The notes: generated by a model not told the origin, from the letters alone. A stretch of DNA of 64,000 nucleotides from Citromicrobium bathyomarinum (GCF_021021475.1 NZ_JAINWL010000002.1:62001-126000); one strand, 5' to 3'; shown: positions 8,927 through 18,550, counted from the stretch's first letter. Numbers and translations are program-made.

Positions 8927-9394
8927 CTAGCGGCTGAGATAGCGCATCCGGATCGTCTGATAGACCGGCGAATCCGCGCCCACGGTAAAGGCTGCGGCGG
9001 AGAATTGCGGCGGGCCGAAGCGGACCTTGGCATCGCGCGAGAAGCCGAACCCCTCCTTGGGGATGAACAGCGTCTTGTCCGCCTTGCCGTTGCCGTTCTC
9101 GTCATGCAGCAGCGAGATCGCATATTCGCCCGGCTGAACGTCGTTGAATACGATGGTAACCCGCGCATTGGCCCGCACGACCCGCTTTTGCGAGGTCTCG
9201 TCGTGGGCGCAATCGGGGAAGGTGCCCGATCTGTCGGTCAGACACGCGAGCACGGTGCCCTGCGTCGAACGCAGGTCGACCACGGTGACCACCACATCCT
9301 GCCGCACCCCCGGCGCATTGCCGAGCGTGAGCATCGCCGCGGTGGCGAGCGTCAGGGTTGAAAGCTTTTCGAGAGACCTCGATCGGTTTTGCAT
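8927..9394 (-). CDS. DUF2141 secreted protein
   Basis: 155 residues from an ATG at 9394, beginning with a basic stretch and a hydrophobic segment typical of a signal peptide. The mature part holds the DUF2141 pattern: a beta strand VVVTVVDLRSTQG, then GEYAISLLHDENGNGKAD, and a final FGPPQFSAAAFTV. DUF2141 proteins are small beta-sandwich secreted proteins of unknown role, often beside membrane desaturase genes as here. Its start lies 43 bases inside the 3' end of the desaturase gene, so the two are probably co-transcribed. Confidence 0.82.
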   Translation of the reverse strand: MQNRSRSLEKLSTLTLATAAMLTLGNAPGVRQDVVVTVVDLRSTQGTVLACLTDRSGTFPDCAHDETSQKRVVRANARVTIVFNDVQPGEYAISLLHDENGNGKADKTLFIPKEGFGFSRDAKVRFGPPQFSAAAFTVGADSPVYQTIRMRYLSR

Positions 9395-10074
9395 AAACGA
9401 TCCCAGAACCGGAAATAGAGCCCGTAATTGCATTGGTAGCGTTCGTGGTGGAGCTGGTGATGGCTCGCGGTGATGATCCATCCGCCCACAGGCGACCGGA
9501 CCAGCCATCGCGGAAACATCTCCCACCCCATATGATTCGTCACCCCCATGACGGTCATCACGGTCAGCACCACCCCCAGCATAGCGATGTGAATCGGCAC
9601 GAGGAAGACGAGCAGCGGGATAACCACCGCACCTGTGAGTGCTTCTATCGGATGAAAGCTCATTGCGGCCCATGCGGTCGGCGGGCGGCTGGCGTGATGG
9701 ACCGCGTGCGCCACGCGGAACACGCGCGGCTCGTGCATCCAGCGATGCGTCCAGTAGAACCAGGTGTCGTGCGCGAAAAGATACAGGAACACCGATAGCG
9801 GCAGATACCACAGCGGGTAGGCATTCCAGTCGGCGTAGATCCGGGTCCAGCCCAGGCTGTCCCAGCCCCAGGCGACCACACCTGCGGGAATGCCGTAGAT
9901 CGCGGCGGACACCAGCGACCAGCCGATCTCGCGCCGGATCTGTGTGCTGAGCCCCGCGTGATGGCCGGGTCGCACCCGCGTCGTCAGCGCGGCGAAGGCC
10001 CCGCTGATCGCGAGATAGCGCAGCGCCACGATGGCGACCATCGCCATGGTGGAAAGGATCAGGGCAATCAGCAT
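9352..10074 (-). CDS. Sterol desaturase / fatty acid hydroxylase superfamily membrane protein
   Basis: About 240 residues from the ATG at 10074; an upstream in-frame start at 10137 would add 21 Arg-rich residues. It has multiple membrane helices and the eight-His signature of non-haem di-iron membrane hydroxylases: HDTWFYWTHRWMH, HAVHHAS and SHHQLHH. In this order such proteins hydroxylate carotenoids, sterol-like lipids or fatty acids; the substrate is not decidable here and no carotenoid genes lie in the window. The 3' end overlaps the DUF2141 gene by 43 bases in another frame. Confidence 0.88.
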   Translation of the reverse strand: MLIALILSTMAMVAIVALRYLAISGAFAALTTRVRPGHHAGLSTQIRREIGWSLVSAAIYGIPAGVVAWGWDSLGWTRIYADWNAYPLWYLPLSVFLYLFAHDTWFYWTHRWMHEPRVFRVAHAVHHASRPPTAWAAMSFHPIEALTGAVVIPLLVFLVPIHIAMLGVVLTVMTVMGVTNHMGWEMFPRWLVRSPVGGWIITASHHQLHHERYQCNYGLYFRFWDRLCKTDRGLSKSFQP

Positions 10075-10161
10075 GATGGCGCGCCTTATGCCGCGCGCGC
10101 GAAGATTAGGCGAGGGGCTTGTGCGAAGACCCGGCATGCGGCCATTTTACCGGCTGCTCCG

Positions 10162-10683
10162 CTATTTCTCGCCGCCCCAGGGCGCGCAATCAGGATCGCA
10201 GGCGACGGTCGTGCGGCGCATCGCGGTGCGGGCGAGCCGCTCCACCTCGACCTTGCGCCGCGCCGGAGCCAGAGGATGCCGCGCCGCCGGGCGGATGATC
10301 TCCGCATCGTAGCCATCGGCGACGATCAGCCCGCACCGTTCGGGCAGGAAGGCTTCTCCTTCGAGGATTGCCCGGTCGAGATGCGTGCCGATGCCCCAGT
10401 AGAACTTGTCGCAATGGTCCAGATAATCGGTCCATTTGGCGTCGCCAGTCAGATCGGCGCGCGATACCTTGATCTCGACGATGATCACGTGGCCCTTGGC
10501 ATCGATCCCCATCAGGTCCGCGCGGCGCCCTCCGCGCAGCGGCATCTCGGTCGTGCACCAGATATCATTGCGCGCAAACAGCCGCATGATCCCGCGGGCC
10601 GCGCCGCTGGCATCGCAGGGATGCTGGGCCGCTGCGGGTGCCGGGCTGGTGGAAGGGTCGAGCAGGAAGGACGATTCGGCCAT
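10162..10683 (-). CDS. mmcB: MmcB-family DNA repair protein (putative endonuclease)
   Basis: 173 residues. The core matches the alphaproteobacterial MmcB family (PF06319): RRADLMGID, VIVEIKVSRADL, then DHCDKFYWG. This is a restriction-endonuclease-like fold with a D-ExK-type motif (D in RADL, EIK). In Caulobacter MmcB is SOS-controlled and DNA-damage linked. No LexA box was recognised upstream. The ATG at 10683 is used; a TTG nine bases upstream (10692) is possible. Confidence 0.85.
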   Translation of the reverse strand: MAESSFLLDPSTSPAPAAAQHPCDASGAARGIMRLFARNDIWCTTEMPLRGGRRADLMGIDAKGHVIIVEIKVSRADLTGDAKWTDYLDHCDKFYWGIGTHLDRAILEGEAFLPERCGLIVADGYDAEIIRPAARHPLAPARRKVEVERLARTAMRRTTVACDPDCAPWGGEK

Positions 10684-10729
10684 GCACCTCAAGAACAGGA
10701 GGTGAACACCGCTGTCAAGCGCAGCGTGG

Positions 10730-11137
10730 TCAGCCGCGCGTTGCCAGCGCCGCTTCGCGCAGGGTCGCCGCGCGGCCGCGCTGGTATTCGCGCCACAGGC
10801 AATGCGCCGCGGGGCGCGGATCGGCGCTCGTCCCGTGCGCGGCGAGCAGCGCGTCGAGCCCGAAGCGCATCGTCGCCACCAGTTCGTCGAGCGCCAGGAT
10901 GGAGGCTTGCGTGCGGCCAGCGTCGGCTCTGGTGAGGCGGGCGATCAGTGCCTGATCGGGGGCGTCGAACTCGGGCGCGGGCTGCCCCGCGAGCAGCGCG
11001 ACCACCCGGGCGGCATCTTCCACCGCCGCCCATTGCTCGATCAGGGTCGCATTGCCCCGCTCGAACCCGTCGCTGTCGCTGCCGGGTGCGCGGACGGGCG
11101 GATGGCCGGGAAAATGATCGGGGGCGAGGTCGCTCAT
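10730..11137 (-). CDS. Hypothetical helical protein
   Basis: 135 residues, Ala/Arg-rich and predicted almost all helical, without signal peptide or membrane segments. Its central part (EQWAAVEDAARVVALL ... LDELVATMRFGLDALL) looks like a packed helical bundle. I do not recognise the family. This frame is preferred over an overlapping 152-codon frame in the same place because its composition is protein-like and it lacks the Arg/Pro-only bias of a shadow. It lies upstream of mmcB on the same strand (46 bases), and the tRNA-Arg gene lies upstream of it on the other strand. Confidence 0.6.
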   Translation of the reverse strand: MSDLAPDHFPGHPPVRAPGSDSDGFERGNATLIEQWAAVEDAARVVALLAGQPAPEFDAPDQALIARLTRADAGRTQASILALDELVATMRFGLDALLAAHGTSADPRPAAHCLWREYQRGRAATLREAALATRG

Positions 11138-11263
11138 GACTGCACAAGGCTAGCGACCGTCCCTTGCCAATCCGCTAACGCGCGGCAAGATGATGCGCGG
11201 CGAGGATTTTCCGTTGGCGCACATCCGTTCGCTTTGCTAAGCGCGCCATCCGCATCGCGCGAT

Positions 11264-11340
<77 letters not shown>

Positions 11341-11453
11341 GTTTTCTCAGAGCATCAGAGTTGCGCCACAACGCGCCCCTGTCGGCGGAGAAGGCGTGAC
11401 GTTGCGCTCGTGCGCGGTGGTTTTCGGGGCACGAGCCGTTGGTCTTGGTCTGC

Positions 11454-11942
11454 TCAAAAGTCGGCGGAGATCGAGGCGCGCACCGTGCGTGGGCGACCCT
11501 GCAGCAGCGCGTTCGAGAAGGTGTCGAAGGCAGAGGCCCAGTAGGCTTGGTTGCCGACATTCTCGACCGCGAGGCGCAAGGTGACGGGCACATCGCCCGC
11601 CGCGAAGACGTAGCGTGCGCCCAGGTCGAACACCGCCCAGCTGTCGATCTCCAGCGGGTTGGCCGCATCGACATATTGCTCGCCGGCGTAGAGCGCGCGG
11701 CCGGTCGGGGTCACGCCCGGCACGACGGGCAGTTCCCATTCGACATCGGCTTTGGCGGTGCCGCCTTCGGCCGAGGGCGCGCCGGCGAACGTGGAGTCGT
11801 AATCTTCCCCCAGCGCGGCATCGATCTCGTCATGGAAGATCAGCGGCAGTCCGGTGATGCACAGCATCAGCAGGAACGGCGCGGGAATCAGGCTGCTTCA
11901 CTTGTGAACCACGTACCAGAATCGGATTGCGCCGCGCGACAT
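11454..11942 (-). pseudogene. Decayed in-frame fusion: PepSY-protein N-terminus joined to TonB-receptor C-terminus
   Basis: Reading from an ATG at 11942 gives the start of a PepSY-associated membrane protein (MSRGAIRFWYVVHK). An in-frame TGA at 11898-11900 falls where relatives have Trp (HKW-SS), then the frame continues SSLIPAPFLLMLCITGLPL, IFHDEID. At about 11800 the sequence switches without a frame change to the last ~115 residues of a TonB-dependent siderophore-type receptor ([38 protein letters not shown], with terminal Phe). Full genes would need about 380-500 and 700 codons. So most of both genes is deleted and the start region also carries a nonsense mutation. Confidence 0.8.
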
Positions 11943-12095
11943 GGCGGCGCTTTAAGAGGCTGCGCATGTAAGTGGAACGCATTCGCATTATCCGCGAGGC
12001 GTGCTCCGCTCGCTTCCCGCTTGACCCTGCGTGCGGGCTTATGCAGCATCGGTTGCAAAGCGCCACGTAATCGCGAAGGCGCATGGGAGAGAGAC

Positions 12096-12857
12096 ATGAG
12101 CGACGATATTCTGACCGAGGTGAAGGACGGCGTCCTGGTCATCACCATCAACCGGCCCGACGCCAAAAACGCGATGAACAAGGCGGCAGCCGAAGCGATC
12201 GCCGCCGCGCTCGACCGGCTCGATGCCGAAGACGATCTGCGCGTTGCGATCCTGACCGGCGCGGGCGGCACTTTCTGTTCGGGCATGGACCTGAAAGGCT
12301 TCCTGCGCGGGGAGAGCCCGATCGTGGAAGGGCGCGGCTTCGGCGGGCTGACGCAGAAGAGCCCGGCCAAGCCGATCATCGCCGCGGTCGAAGGCTATGC
12401 GCTGGCAGGCGGGCTCGAACTGATGATCTCGTGCGACATGGTGGTCGCCCATAGTGGTGCGAAGTTCGGCATTCCCGAGGTCAAGCGCGGCCTCATCGCG
12501 GCGGCCGGCGGCCTGATGAAACTGCCCGACCAGATCCCGCCCAAGGTCGCGATGGAGCTGGCGCTGACCGGCGATTTCATCGATGCCCCCCGCGCTTACG
12601 AGCTGGGCTTGGTCAACCGGGTGACCGATGGCAGCGTGATGGACGGGGCGATGGAGCTGGCAAAGGCGATCGCCGCCAACGGTCCGCTCGCGGTGAAAGT
12701 CTCCAAGCAGGTGATCGAGGAATCGCGCGGCTGGAGCCTCGAATCGCGGTGGGACGAGCAGGGCAAGCTGATGCCCCAGGTGTTCATGAGCGAGGACGCG
12801 CGCGAAGGCGCGGCGGCTTTTGCGGAGAAGCGCGCACCCAACTGGAAGGGCAGGTAA
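12096..12857 (+). CDS. Enoyl-CoA hydratase/isomerase (crotonase) family protein
   Basis: 253 residues from an ATG at 12096 preceded by GGGAGAGAG. Crotonase fold: the oxyanion-hole segments AGGTFCSGMDLKGF and VEGYALAGGLELMISCD are present, and IPEVKRGL occurs in the usual place, with acid residues as in crotonase-type hydratases. It hydrates or isomerises acyl-CoA thioesters in the cytosol. It heads a three-gene acyl-CoA module with a CoA-transferase/racemase and an acyl-CoA dehydrogenase; its stop overlaps the next start (TAATG). Confidence 0.9.
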   Translation: MSDDILTEVKDGVLVITINRPDAKNAMNKAAAEAIAAALDRLDAEDDLRVAILTGAGGTFCSGMDLKGFLRGESPIVEGRGFGGLTQKSPAKPIIAAVEGYALAGGLELMISCDMVVAHSGAKFGIPEVKRGLIAAAGGLMKLPDQIPPKVAMELALTGDFIDAPRAYELGLVNRVTDGSVMDGAMELAKAIAANGPLAVKVSKQVIEESRGWSLESRWDEQGKLMPQVFMSEDAREGAAAFAEKRAPNWKGR

Positions 12858-14005
12858 TGGCGGGCCCGCTCGCAGGGCTGCGCATCGTCGAATTCGCAGG
12901 CATCGGGCCGGGTCCGTTTTGCGGCATGATGCTGGCCGACCACGGCGCGGAGGTCATCCGCATCGACCGTGCGAGCGGCGGGCGCGGCGGCTCGCAGCCG
13001 ATCTCCAACAAGGATATTCTCGCACGCGGGCGCAAGTCGATCGCGCTCAACCTGAAGAGCGAGCAGGGCATCGCGCTCGCGCGCAAGCTGTGCGCCAGCG
13101 CCGACGGGTTGATCGAAGGCTTTCGGCCCGGAGTGATGGAGCGGCTGGGGCTGGGGCCCGAAGTGCTGCTCGCCGACAACCCAAAGCTCATCTACGGTCG
13201 GATGACCGGGTGGGGCCAGACGGGGCCTTACGCGCCCTATGCCGGGCACGACATCAACTACATCGCGCTCGCCGGGGCGCTCGCCCATTTCGGGCGGGCG
13301 GGCGAGAAGCCGACCCCGCCGATCAACATGGTCGGCGATTTCGGCGGTGGCGGGATGATGCTCGCCTTCGGGATGGTCTCGGCGCTGCTGAACGTCGCGC
13401 GTGGCGGTGAGGGCCAGGTGATCGACGCCGCGATGACCGATGGCACCGCGTTGCTCATGAGCATGATCCACGGTATGGCCAATCAGGGCGTGTGGCGCGA
13501 GGATCTGGGCGCAAACCTGCTCGATACCGGCGCGCATTTCTACGACACCTACGAGACTGCCGACGGCAAGTTCGTCAGCATCGGCAGCATCGAGCCGCAA
13601 TTCTATGCCGAGCTGCGCGCGCGGCTGGGCCTTGCGGAAGACCCGGACTTCGACGCGCAGATGAACCCGTCGCAGTGGCCCGCGCTCAAGGACAAGCTCG
13701 CCGCGATCTTCAGAACCAAGACCCGCGCCGAGTGGGACGAGGCTCTGGAACATAGCGACGTCTGCTACGCCCCGGTGCTGACCATGAGCGAGGCGCGCGA
13801 GCATCCGCATATGGCCGCGCGTGAAACTTTTATCGACGTGGCGGACAGCCCGCAGCCTGCGCCCGCGCCGCGCTATTCGGGCACCGCAACCGCAACGCCT
13901 TCGCCCGCGCCGATGCCGGGGAACGATACTTCCGACATCCTTGCGGAGCTGGGCCTGAGTGAGGGCGAGATTACGGAATTTCGGGAATCCGGCGCGGTTT
14001 CCTAG
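12857..14005 (+). CDS. CoA-transferase family III / alpha-methylacyl-CoA racemase
   Basis: 382 residues, starting at the ATG overlapping the hydratase stop. It begins GPLAGLRIVEFAGIGPGP, the hallmark of family III CoA transferases in the racemase branch. YAGHDINYIALAG contains the His (and first Asp), and NMVGDFGGGG the Asp, that act as the two acid/base residues in AMACR/MCR. With the hydratase and dehydrogenase it suggests degradation of branched acyl-CoA (2-methyl epimerisation before beta-oxidation). The module is followed by an inverted repeat before the dehydrogenase gene. Confidence 0.9.
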   Translation: MAGPLAGLRIVEFAGIGPGPFCGMMLADHGAEVIRIDRASGGRGGSQPISNKDILARGRKSIALNLKSEQGIALARKLCASADGLIEGFRPGVMERLGLGPEVLLADNPKLIYGRMTGWGQTGPYAPYAGHDINYIALAGALAHFGRAGEKPTPPINMVGDFGGGGMMLAFGMVSALLNVARGGEGQVIDAAMTDGTALLMSMIHGMANQGVWREDLGANLLDTGAHFYDTYETADGKFVSIGSIEPQFYAELRARLGLAEDPDFDAQMNPSQWPALKDKLAAIFRTKTRAEWDEALEHSDVCYAPVLTMSEAREHPHMAARETFIDVADSPQPAPAPRYSGTATATPSPAPMPGNDTSDILAELGLSEGEITEFRESGAVS

Positions 14006-14008
14006 CGC

Positions 14009-14041
14009 AGCGAACCGATTGCAGTTTGCAACCGGTTCGCT
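14009..14041. promoter_or_regulatory. Imperfect 16-bp-arm palindrome between the racemase and acyl-CoA dehydrogenase genes
   Basis: Arms AGCGAACCGATTGCAG and TTGCAACCGGTTCGCT are reverse complements at 14 of 16 positions with almost no loop. A nearly loop-free dyad suits a dimeric repressor (TetR/FadR type) better than a hairpin terminator, and there is no T-run after it. It lies 40 bases before the dehydrogenase start. A role as operator is inference. Confidence 0.45.
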
Positions 14042-14080
14042 AGTCTCGTCCGCAAAACAAAAGCTTCGAGAGGATCTCCA

Positions 14081-15244
14081 ATGCCAGCATTAGACGTGCC
14101 GCAGCCCGAATTCATGGACGAAGAAGAGATCGCGGTGTTCGCCGACGCGGTCGGCAAGTTCTATGAAAAGCACGCGCCAGAATCCCGCGTCCTCAAGTGG
14201 CGCGATGATGGCCAGGTCGACCGCGAATTCTGGCGCGAGGCGGGCGAGGCGGGATTGCTCGGTGCGTCGGTGCCCGAGGAATATGGCGGTCACGGCGGCG
14301 ATTTCCGGCACGAAATGGTGGTGATCGACCAGCAGGGCCGGCACAATGTCGAAGGCTTCGCCGCCAGCCTGCATAACACGATCATCCTGCCCTACCTCGT
14401 GCGCCACGGGACCGAAGAGCAGAAGAAGAAGTACCTGCCGCGCCTGGTCTCGGGCGAGTTGGTCAGCGCGATCGCGATGACCGAGCCGGGCGTGGGATCG
14501 GACCTGCAATCGATCACCACCACCGCGCTGAAGGACGGCAACGGCTACAAGATCAACGGGGCCAAGACCTACATCTCCAACGGCCAGATCGCCGACTTCA
14601 TCATCGTCGTCGCCAAGACAGACCCGAACGAGCGGGCCAAGGGCATCTCGCTGATGCTGCTGGAGACCGACGGTGCGGAAGGGTTCCAGCGGGGCAAGAA
14701 GCTCGACAAGATCGGGCTCGACTCGCAGGACACCAGCGAGCTGTTCTTCGACGATGTGTTCGTCCCTGCGGAGAACGTGCTCGGCGGGGAGGAAGGCAAG
14801 GGCTTCTACCAGCTGATGGGCGAGCTGCCGCAGGAACGCCTGATCATCGCGATGGGCGCGATGTCGACGATCGAGCGCGCGCTGGAGGAAACGATCGCCT
14901 TCACCAAGGAGCGCAAAGCCTTCGGCAAGACGATCTGGGATTTCCAGAACACCCAGTTCACACTCGCGGAGCTGAAGGCGCGGGCAACCGCGGCCAAGGT
15001 CTTCGTCAATCACTGCATCGCGCAGCATCTGGAGGGCAAGCTGGACGTGCCGACCGCGTGCATGGCCAAGCTGTGGTTGACCGAGTTGCAGGGCGAAGTG
15101 GTCGACAAGTGCCTGCAGCTGCATGGCGGATCGGGCTATATCAACGATTACCCCATCGCCCGCATGTTCCGCGACAGCCGCGTCAGCCGCATCTTCGGCG
15201 GATCGAACGAGATCATGAAGATGGTGATCGCGCGCGGCATGTAG
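14081..15244 (+). CDS. Acyl-CoA dehydrogenase
   Basis: 387 residues, the usual family length, with ribosome site GAGAGGA. It contains the FAD/substrate signatures AMTEPGVGSDL and the C-terminal LHGGSGYINDYPIARMFRDS, followed by IFGGSNEIMK. It performs the alpha,beta-dehydrogenation of acyl-CoA with FAD, passing electrons to ETF. The catalytic-base region and overall length look like the short/medium or branched-chain branch; exact chain preference is not decidable. It forms a beta-oxidation-type module with the two upstream genes. Confidence 0.93.
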   Translation: MPALDVPQPEFMDEEEIAVFADAVGKFYEKHAPESRVLKWRDDGQVDREFWREAGEAGLLGASVPEEYGGHGGDFRHEMVVIDQQGRHNVEGFAASLHNTIILPYLVRHGTEEQKKKYLPRLVSGELVSAIAMTEPGVGSDLQSITTTALKDGNGYKINGAKTYISNGQIADFIIVVAKTDPNERAKGISLMLLETDGAEGFQRGKKLDKIGLDSQDTSELFFDDVFVPAENVLGGEEGKGFYQLMGELPQERLIIAMGAMSTIERALEETIAFTKERKAFGKTIWDFQNTQFTLAELKARATAAKVFVNHCIAQHLEGKLDVPTACMAKLWLTELQGEVVDKCLQLHGGSGYINDYPIARMFRDSRVSRIFGGSNEIMKMVIARGM

Positions 15245-15459
15245 GGCGATCGCCATTGTCTCGGCACCGGCCTGCACGGGAGTGCGGGCTGGCACCGCAG
15301 CTCCCATACCGCCCCCGTTAACCTGTTTGCGAAAGCGTGTCCCAGCCCGGGTTCGGGCGCTTTGTGCGGCTTGAGTAGGCGCATGGACGGTGTTTGATTA
15401 ATGTTAGTCAGACATTTGCCGATAACCGATTCGGACCGTCAAGCAGGGGGAAAGCGCAC

Positions 15460-16392
15460 ATGGCCGTCATCGCCGTCTACAGCATGAAGGGTGGAGTCGG
15501 GAAAACGACCATGGCGGTGGACCTCGCCTGGCGCTTCTCGCAGACCGGTGGCCACGAAACGCTGCTCTACGATCTCGATCCGCAGGGCGGGGCGGGTTTC
15601 CTGCTGGGCCATGAAGAGCGCAAGGTGCAGAAGGCGATCTCCGCCTTCCACCACGCCCGCGCCCCGCGCGACTTGATCGAGCCGACCCGATACGACCGCC
15701 TCTCTCTGATCGGGGCCGACCAGAGCCTGCGCGATCTCCCCGTGCAGCTGGCCCGCATCGGCGCGAAGAAGCGGCTGGCGCAGATGCTCAACTTCATGAA
15801 GGGCGAGTATCCACGCATCGTGCTCGACTGCCCGCCGATGATCAACGAGGTGAGCGAGCAGATCATGGAAGCCGCCGACCTGATCGTGGTCCCGCTGCCC
15901 GCCTCCCCGCTCGCCGCGCGCGCGTTCGGCTTTATTCGCGCGGAACTGGCGAAGCGCCCGGGCCATCCGCCGGTGCTTCCGGTGCTCTCGATGTACGACC
16001 AGCGGCGCAAGCTGCACCGCTGGGTGCGCGAGAATGCGGGTGCCAACTGGCCCGTCGTCCCGGCGAGCAGCCATGTCGAGCAGGTCGCGGTGCGGCGCGA
16101 GCCGATCGCCGCCTTCGCCAACTGGTCGCCCGCCGCCAAGGGGCTCGAGCATCTGCACCATGCGCTGGAGGCGAAGCTCGATCAGATGGGCCTTGGTGGG
16201 ACGCCGCCGGGCGGTGGCCAGCGCGCGCTTCCCGGCCCGCAAAGCCGCCCGCATGCTGCGCCCCAGGCCGAGGATTCGCGCGTCGTGCCAATCCGCAGCT
16301 CAACCTCTGCCGAGCGGCGCGATGCGCCCGACGCCACGCGGGGCAACCGCCGTGCGTCCGAGGGGCTGGCCCGCCGCGCCTTCAGCTTCTGA
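15460..16392 (+). CDS. Orphan ParA/MinD-like P-loop ATPase
   Basis: 310 residues from the ATG at 15460 (GGGGGA eight bases upstream). Deviant Walker A KGGVGKTTM, Walker B IVLDCPPM and the family's LDPQGGAGFLLG are intact. The last ~60 residues are a disordered Pro/Arg-rich tail. No ParB-like partner is adjacent. A paralogue with the same motifs (22189-22920, minus) lies 6 kb away and shares the unusual AGFLLG and SMxDxRRxLHR stretches, so both belong to one sphingomonad-type subfamily with undefined cargo. Confidence 0.82.
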   Translation: MAVIAVYSMKGGVGKTTMAVDLAWRFSQTGGHETLLYDLDPQGGAGFLLGHEERKVQKAISAFHHARAPRDLIEPTRYDRLSLIGADQSLRDLPVQLARIGAKKRLAQMLNFMKGEYPRIVLDCPPMINEVSEQIMEAADLIVVPLPASPLAARAFGFIRAELAKRPGHPPVLPVLSMYDQRRKLHRWVRENAGANWPVVPASSHVEQVAVRREPIAAFANWSPAAKGLEHLHHALEAKLDQMGLGGTPPGGGQRALPGPQSRPHAAPQAEDSRVVPIRSSTSAERRDAPDATRGNRRASEGLARRAFSF

Positions 16393-16433
16393 GCCGATTG
16401 CGTGACACCGCGCGCACAAGCGGCGCGCGCAAC

Positions 16434-16461
16434 TTGTCATTCATCCCCTTGCGCCTACATT
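16434..16461 (+). promoter_or_regulatory. Candidate sigma-70-type promoter for ftsH
   Basis: TTGTCA at 16434-16439 and TACATT at 16456-16461 are spaced by 16 bases and sit 25 bases before the ftsH ATG. The fit is good for this lineage but was judged by eye only. Confidence 0.45.
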
Positions 16462-16486
16462 CACAGGCGAAAGGACTCGGTTTTTC

Positions 16487-18466
16487 ATGAGCGAACAGAA
16501 CACGCCCGACGGGCAGGGCCCTGGCGGTCCGGGGGGCGGCGGCCCCAACCCGTGGATCCGCAGCCTGATGATCTGGGGCGGGGTCTTCCTCGCCCTGCTG
16601 CTTGCGGTCTCGATGTTCGGCGGTGCCAGCCAGAACACCGGCACCACGATCAGCTATTCCGACTTCCGCGACCGCGTGGCGAGCGGCACCGTCAAGGAGG
16701 TGCAGATCTCCGACGACCGGATTACCGGCGTGCTCAAGAACGACGAGACGTTCAACACGGTGCCGGTCGGCAACGACAGCGGCCTGACCAAGCTGCTCGA
16801 CGATAATGGCGTCACCTATTCGGGCACGCCCAAGGAGCAGATGAGCATTTTCTGGGTCATCCTGATCCAGTCGCTGCCCTTCCTGCTGATCCTGGGCATC
16901 GCTTTCTTCGCGCTGCGGCAGGTGCAGAAGAATGGCGGCGCGGGCGGCGCGATGGGCTTCGGCAAGTCCAAGGCCAAGATGCTGACCGAGAAGCAGGGCC
17001 GGGTGACGTTCAAGGACGTCGCCGGGATCGACGAAGCGCGCGAAGAGCTGGAAGAAATCGTCGAATTTCTGAAGGACCCGCAGCGCTTCTCCAAGCTGGG
17101 CGGCACGATCCCCAAGGGCGCGCTGCTGGTCGGCTCGCCCGGTACAGGTAAGACGCTGCTGGCCCGCGCGATCGCGGGCGAGGCGGGCGTGCCGTTCTTC
17201 ACCATTTCGGGCTCCGACTTCGTCGAGATGTTCGTGGGCGTTGGTGCGAGCCGCGTGCGCGACATGTTCGAACAGGCGAAGAAGAACGCACCGTGCATCC
17301 TGTTCATCGACGAAATCGACGCCGTGGGTCGCAGCCGTGGGCATGGCCTCGGCAATTCGAACGACGAGCGCGAGCAGACGCTCAACCAGCTGCTGGTCGA
17401 GATGGACGGCTTCGAAGCCAACGAAGGCATCATCATCATCGCGGCGACCAACCGCCCCGACGTGCTCGACCCCGCGCTGTTGCGTCCGGGCCGGTTCGAC
17501 CGTCAGGTCGTGGTGCCCGTGCCCGACATCGAAGGGCGCGAGAAGATCCTCGACGTGCACATGAAAAAGGTGCCGCTGGCGCCCGACGTGAACCCGCGCA
17601 CCATCGCGCGCGGCACGCCCGGCTTCTCCGGCGCAGACCTCGCCAACCTCGTCAACGAAGCCGCGCTGCTGGCTGCGCGTCGCAACAAGCGGCTGGTCGC
17701 GATGCAGGAATTCGAGGACGCGAAGGACAAGGTCATGATGGGCAGCGAACGCCGCTCCATGGTGATGACCGACGATGAGAAGAAGATGACCGCCTATCAC
17801 GAAGCGGGCCACGCGCTCGTCTCGCTGAACGAGCCGGCATCGGACCCGATCCACAAGGCGACGATCATCCCGCGCGGCCGTGCGCTGGGCATGGTGATGC
17901 GCCTGCCCGAGCGGGACAACTACTCGTACCACCGCGACAAGATGCATGCCGACCTCGCCGTCGCCATGGGGGGGCGCGTCGCCGAAGAGCTGATCTTCGG
18001 GCACGACAAGGTGTCGAGCGGTGCCAGCTCCGACATCCAGTACGCCACCTCGCTGGCGCGCAACATGGTCACCAAGTGGGGCATGTCCGACAAGCTCGGC
18101 CCGCTCCAGTACGAGGAGCAGCAGGAAGGCTACCTCGGCATGGGCCAGTCGGCGCGCACGATGGGTTCGGGCGAGACCAACAAGCTGATCGATGCGGAAA
18201 TCCGTGCGCTGGTCGAAGGGGCGCACAAGCGTGCGACCCAGATCCTGACCGACAAGGAAGACCAGCTGCACCTGCTCGCCCAGTCGATGCTCGAATTCGA
18301 GACGCTGACGGGTGAGGAGATCGACCAGCTGCTCAAGGACGGCAAGCTCGACCGGCCCGACGAGCCCCGCGGCCCGCGCAAGCCGCGCAGCGTCGGCGGA
18401 TCGGCGGTGCCCAAGGCGGGCAAGCGCTTCGGCGGGGAAGGTGGCACTGCTCCGCAAGGCGCGTAA
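16487..18466 (+). CDS. ftsH: ATP-dependent zinc metalloprotease FtsH
   Basis: 659 residues. Gly-rich N-terminus, membrane helix 24-43, periplasmic domain, second helix about 119-143, AAA+ domain with Walker A GSPGTGKT (216-223; Ser replaces the usual Pro), Walker [10 protein letters not shown], second region of homology [20 protein letters not shown], then the zinc site HEAGHA at about 438. The C-terminus is Arg/Gly-rich. FtsH degrades misassembled membrane proteins and short-lived regulators at the inner membrane. It stands alone here between a candidate promoter and a strong terminator. Confidence 0.98.
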   Translation: MSEQNTPDGQGPGGPGGGGPNPWIRSLMIWGGVFLALLLAVSMFGGASQNTGTTISYSDFRDRVASGTVKEVQISDDRITGVLKNDETFNTVPVGNDSGLTKLLDDNGVTYSGTPKEQMSIFWVILIQSLPFLLILGIAFFALRQVQKNGGAGGAMGFGKSKAKMLTEKQGRVTFKDVAGIDEAREELEEIVEFLKDPQRFSKLGGTIPKGALLVGSPGTGKTLLARAIAGEAGVPFFTISGSDFVEMFVGVGASRVRDMFEQAKKNAPCILFIDEIDAVGRSRGHGLGNSNDEREQTLNQLLVEMDGFEANEGIIIIAATNRPDVLDPALLRPGRFDRQVVVPVPDIEGREKILDVHMKKVPLAPDVNPRTIARGTPGFSGADLANLVNEAALLAARRNKRLVAMQEFEDAKDKVMMGSERRSMVMTDDEKKMTAYHEAGHALVSLNEPASDPIHKATIIPRGRALGMVMRLPERDNYSYHRDKMHADLAVAMGGRVAEELIFGHDKVSSGASSDIQYATSLARNMVTKWGMSDKLGPLQYEEQQEGYLGMGQSARTMGSGETNKLIDAEIRALVEGAHKRATQILTDKEDQLHLLAQSMLEFETLTGEEIDQLLKDGKLDRPDEPRGPRKPRSVGGSAVPKAGKRFGGEGGTAPQGA

Positions 18467-18506
18467 CGCCCTCTGCTTGGCTGATCTGTAGCTGGCTTAG
18501 TATTCA

Positions 18507-18550
18507 GGCCTCCCGCGCGACTGGACCTTCAGTCACCCGGGAGGCCTTTT
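18507..18550 (+). terminator. Rho-independent terminator after ftsH
   Basis: GGCCTCCCG (18507-18515) pairs perfectly with CGGGAGGCC (18538-18546) and is followed by TTTT. It begins 41 bases after the ftsH stop. Confidence 0.8.

Noticed and set aside
11439-12095. Long N-terminal extension of the enoyl-CoA hydratase frame
   Set aside because: The extension is antisense to the pseudogene; the ATG at 12096 has a strong ribosome site and the family start.
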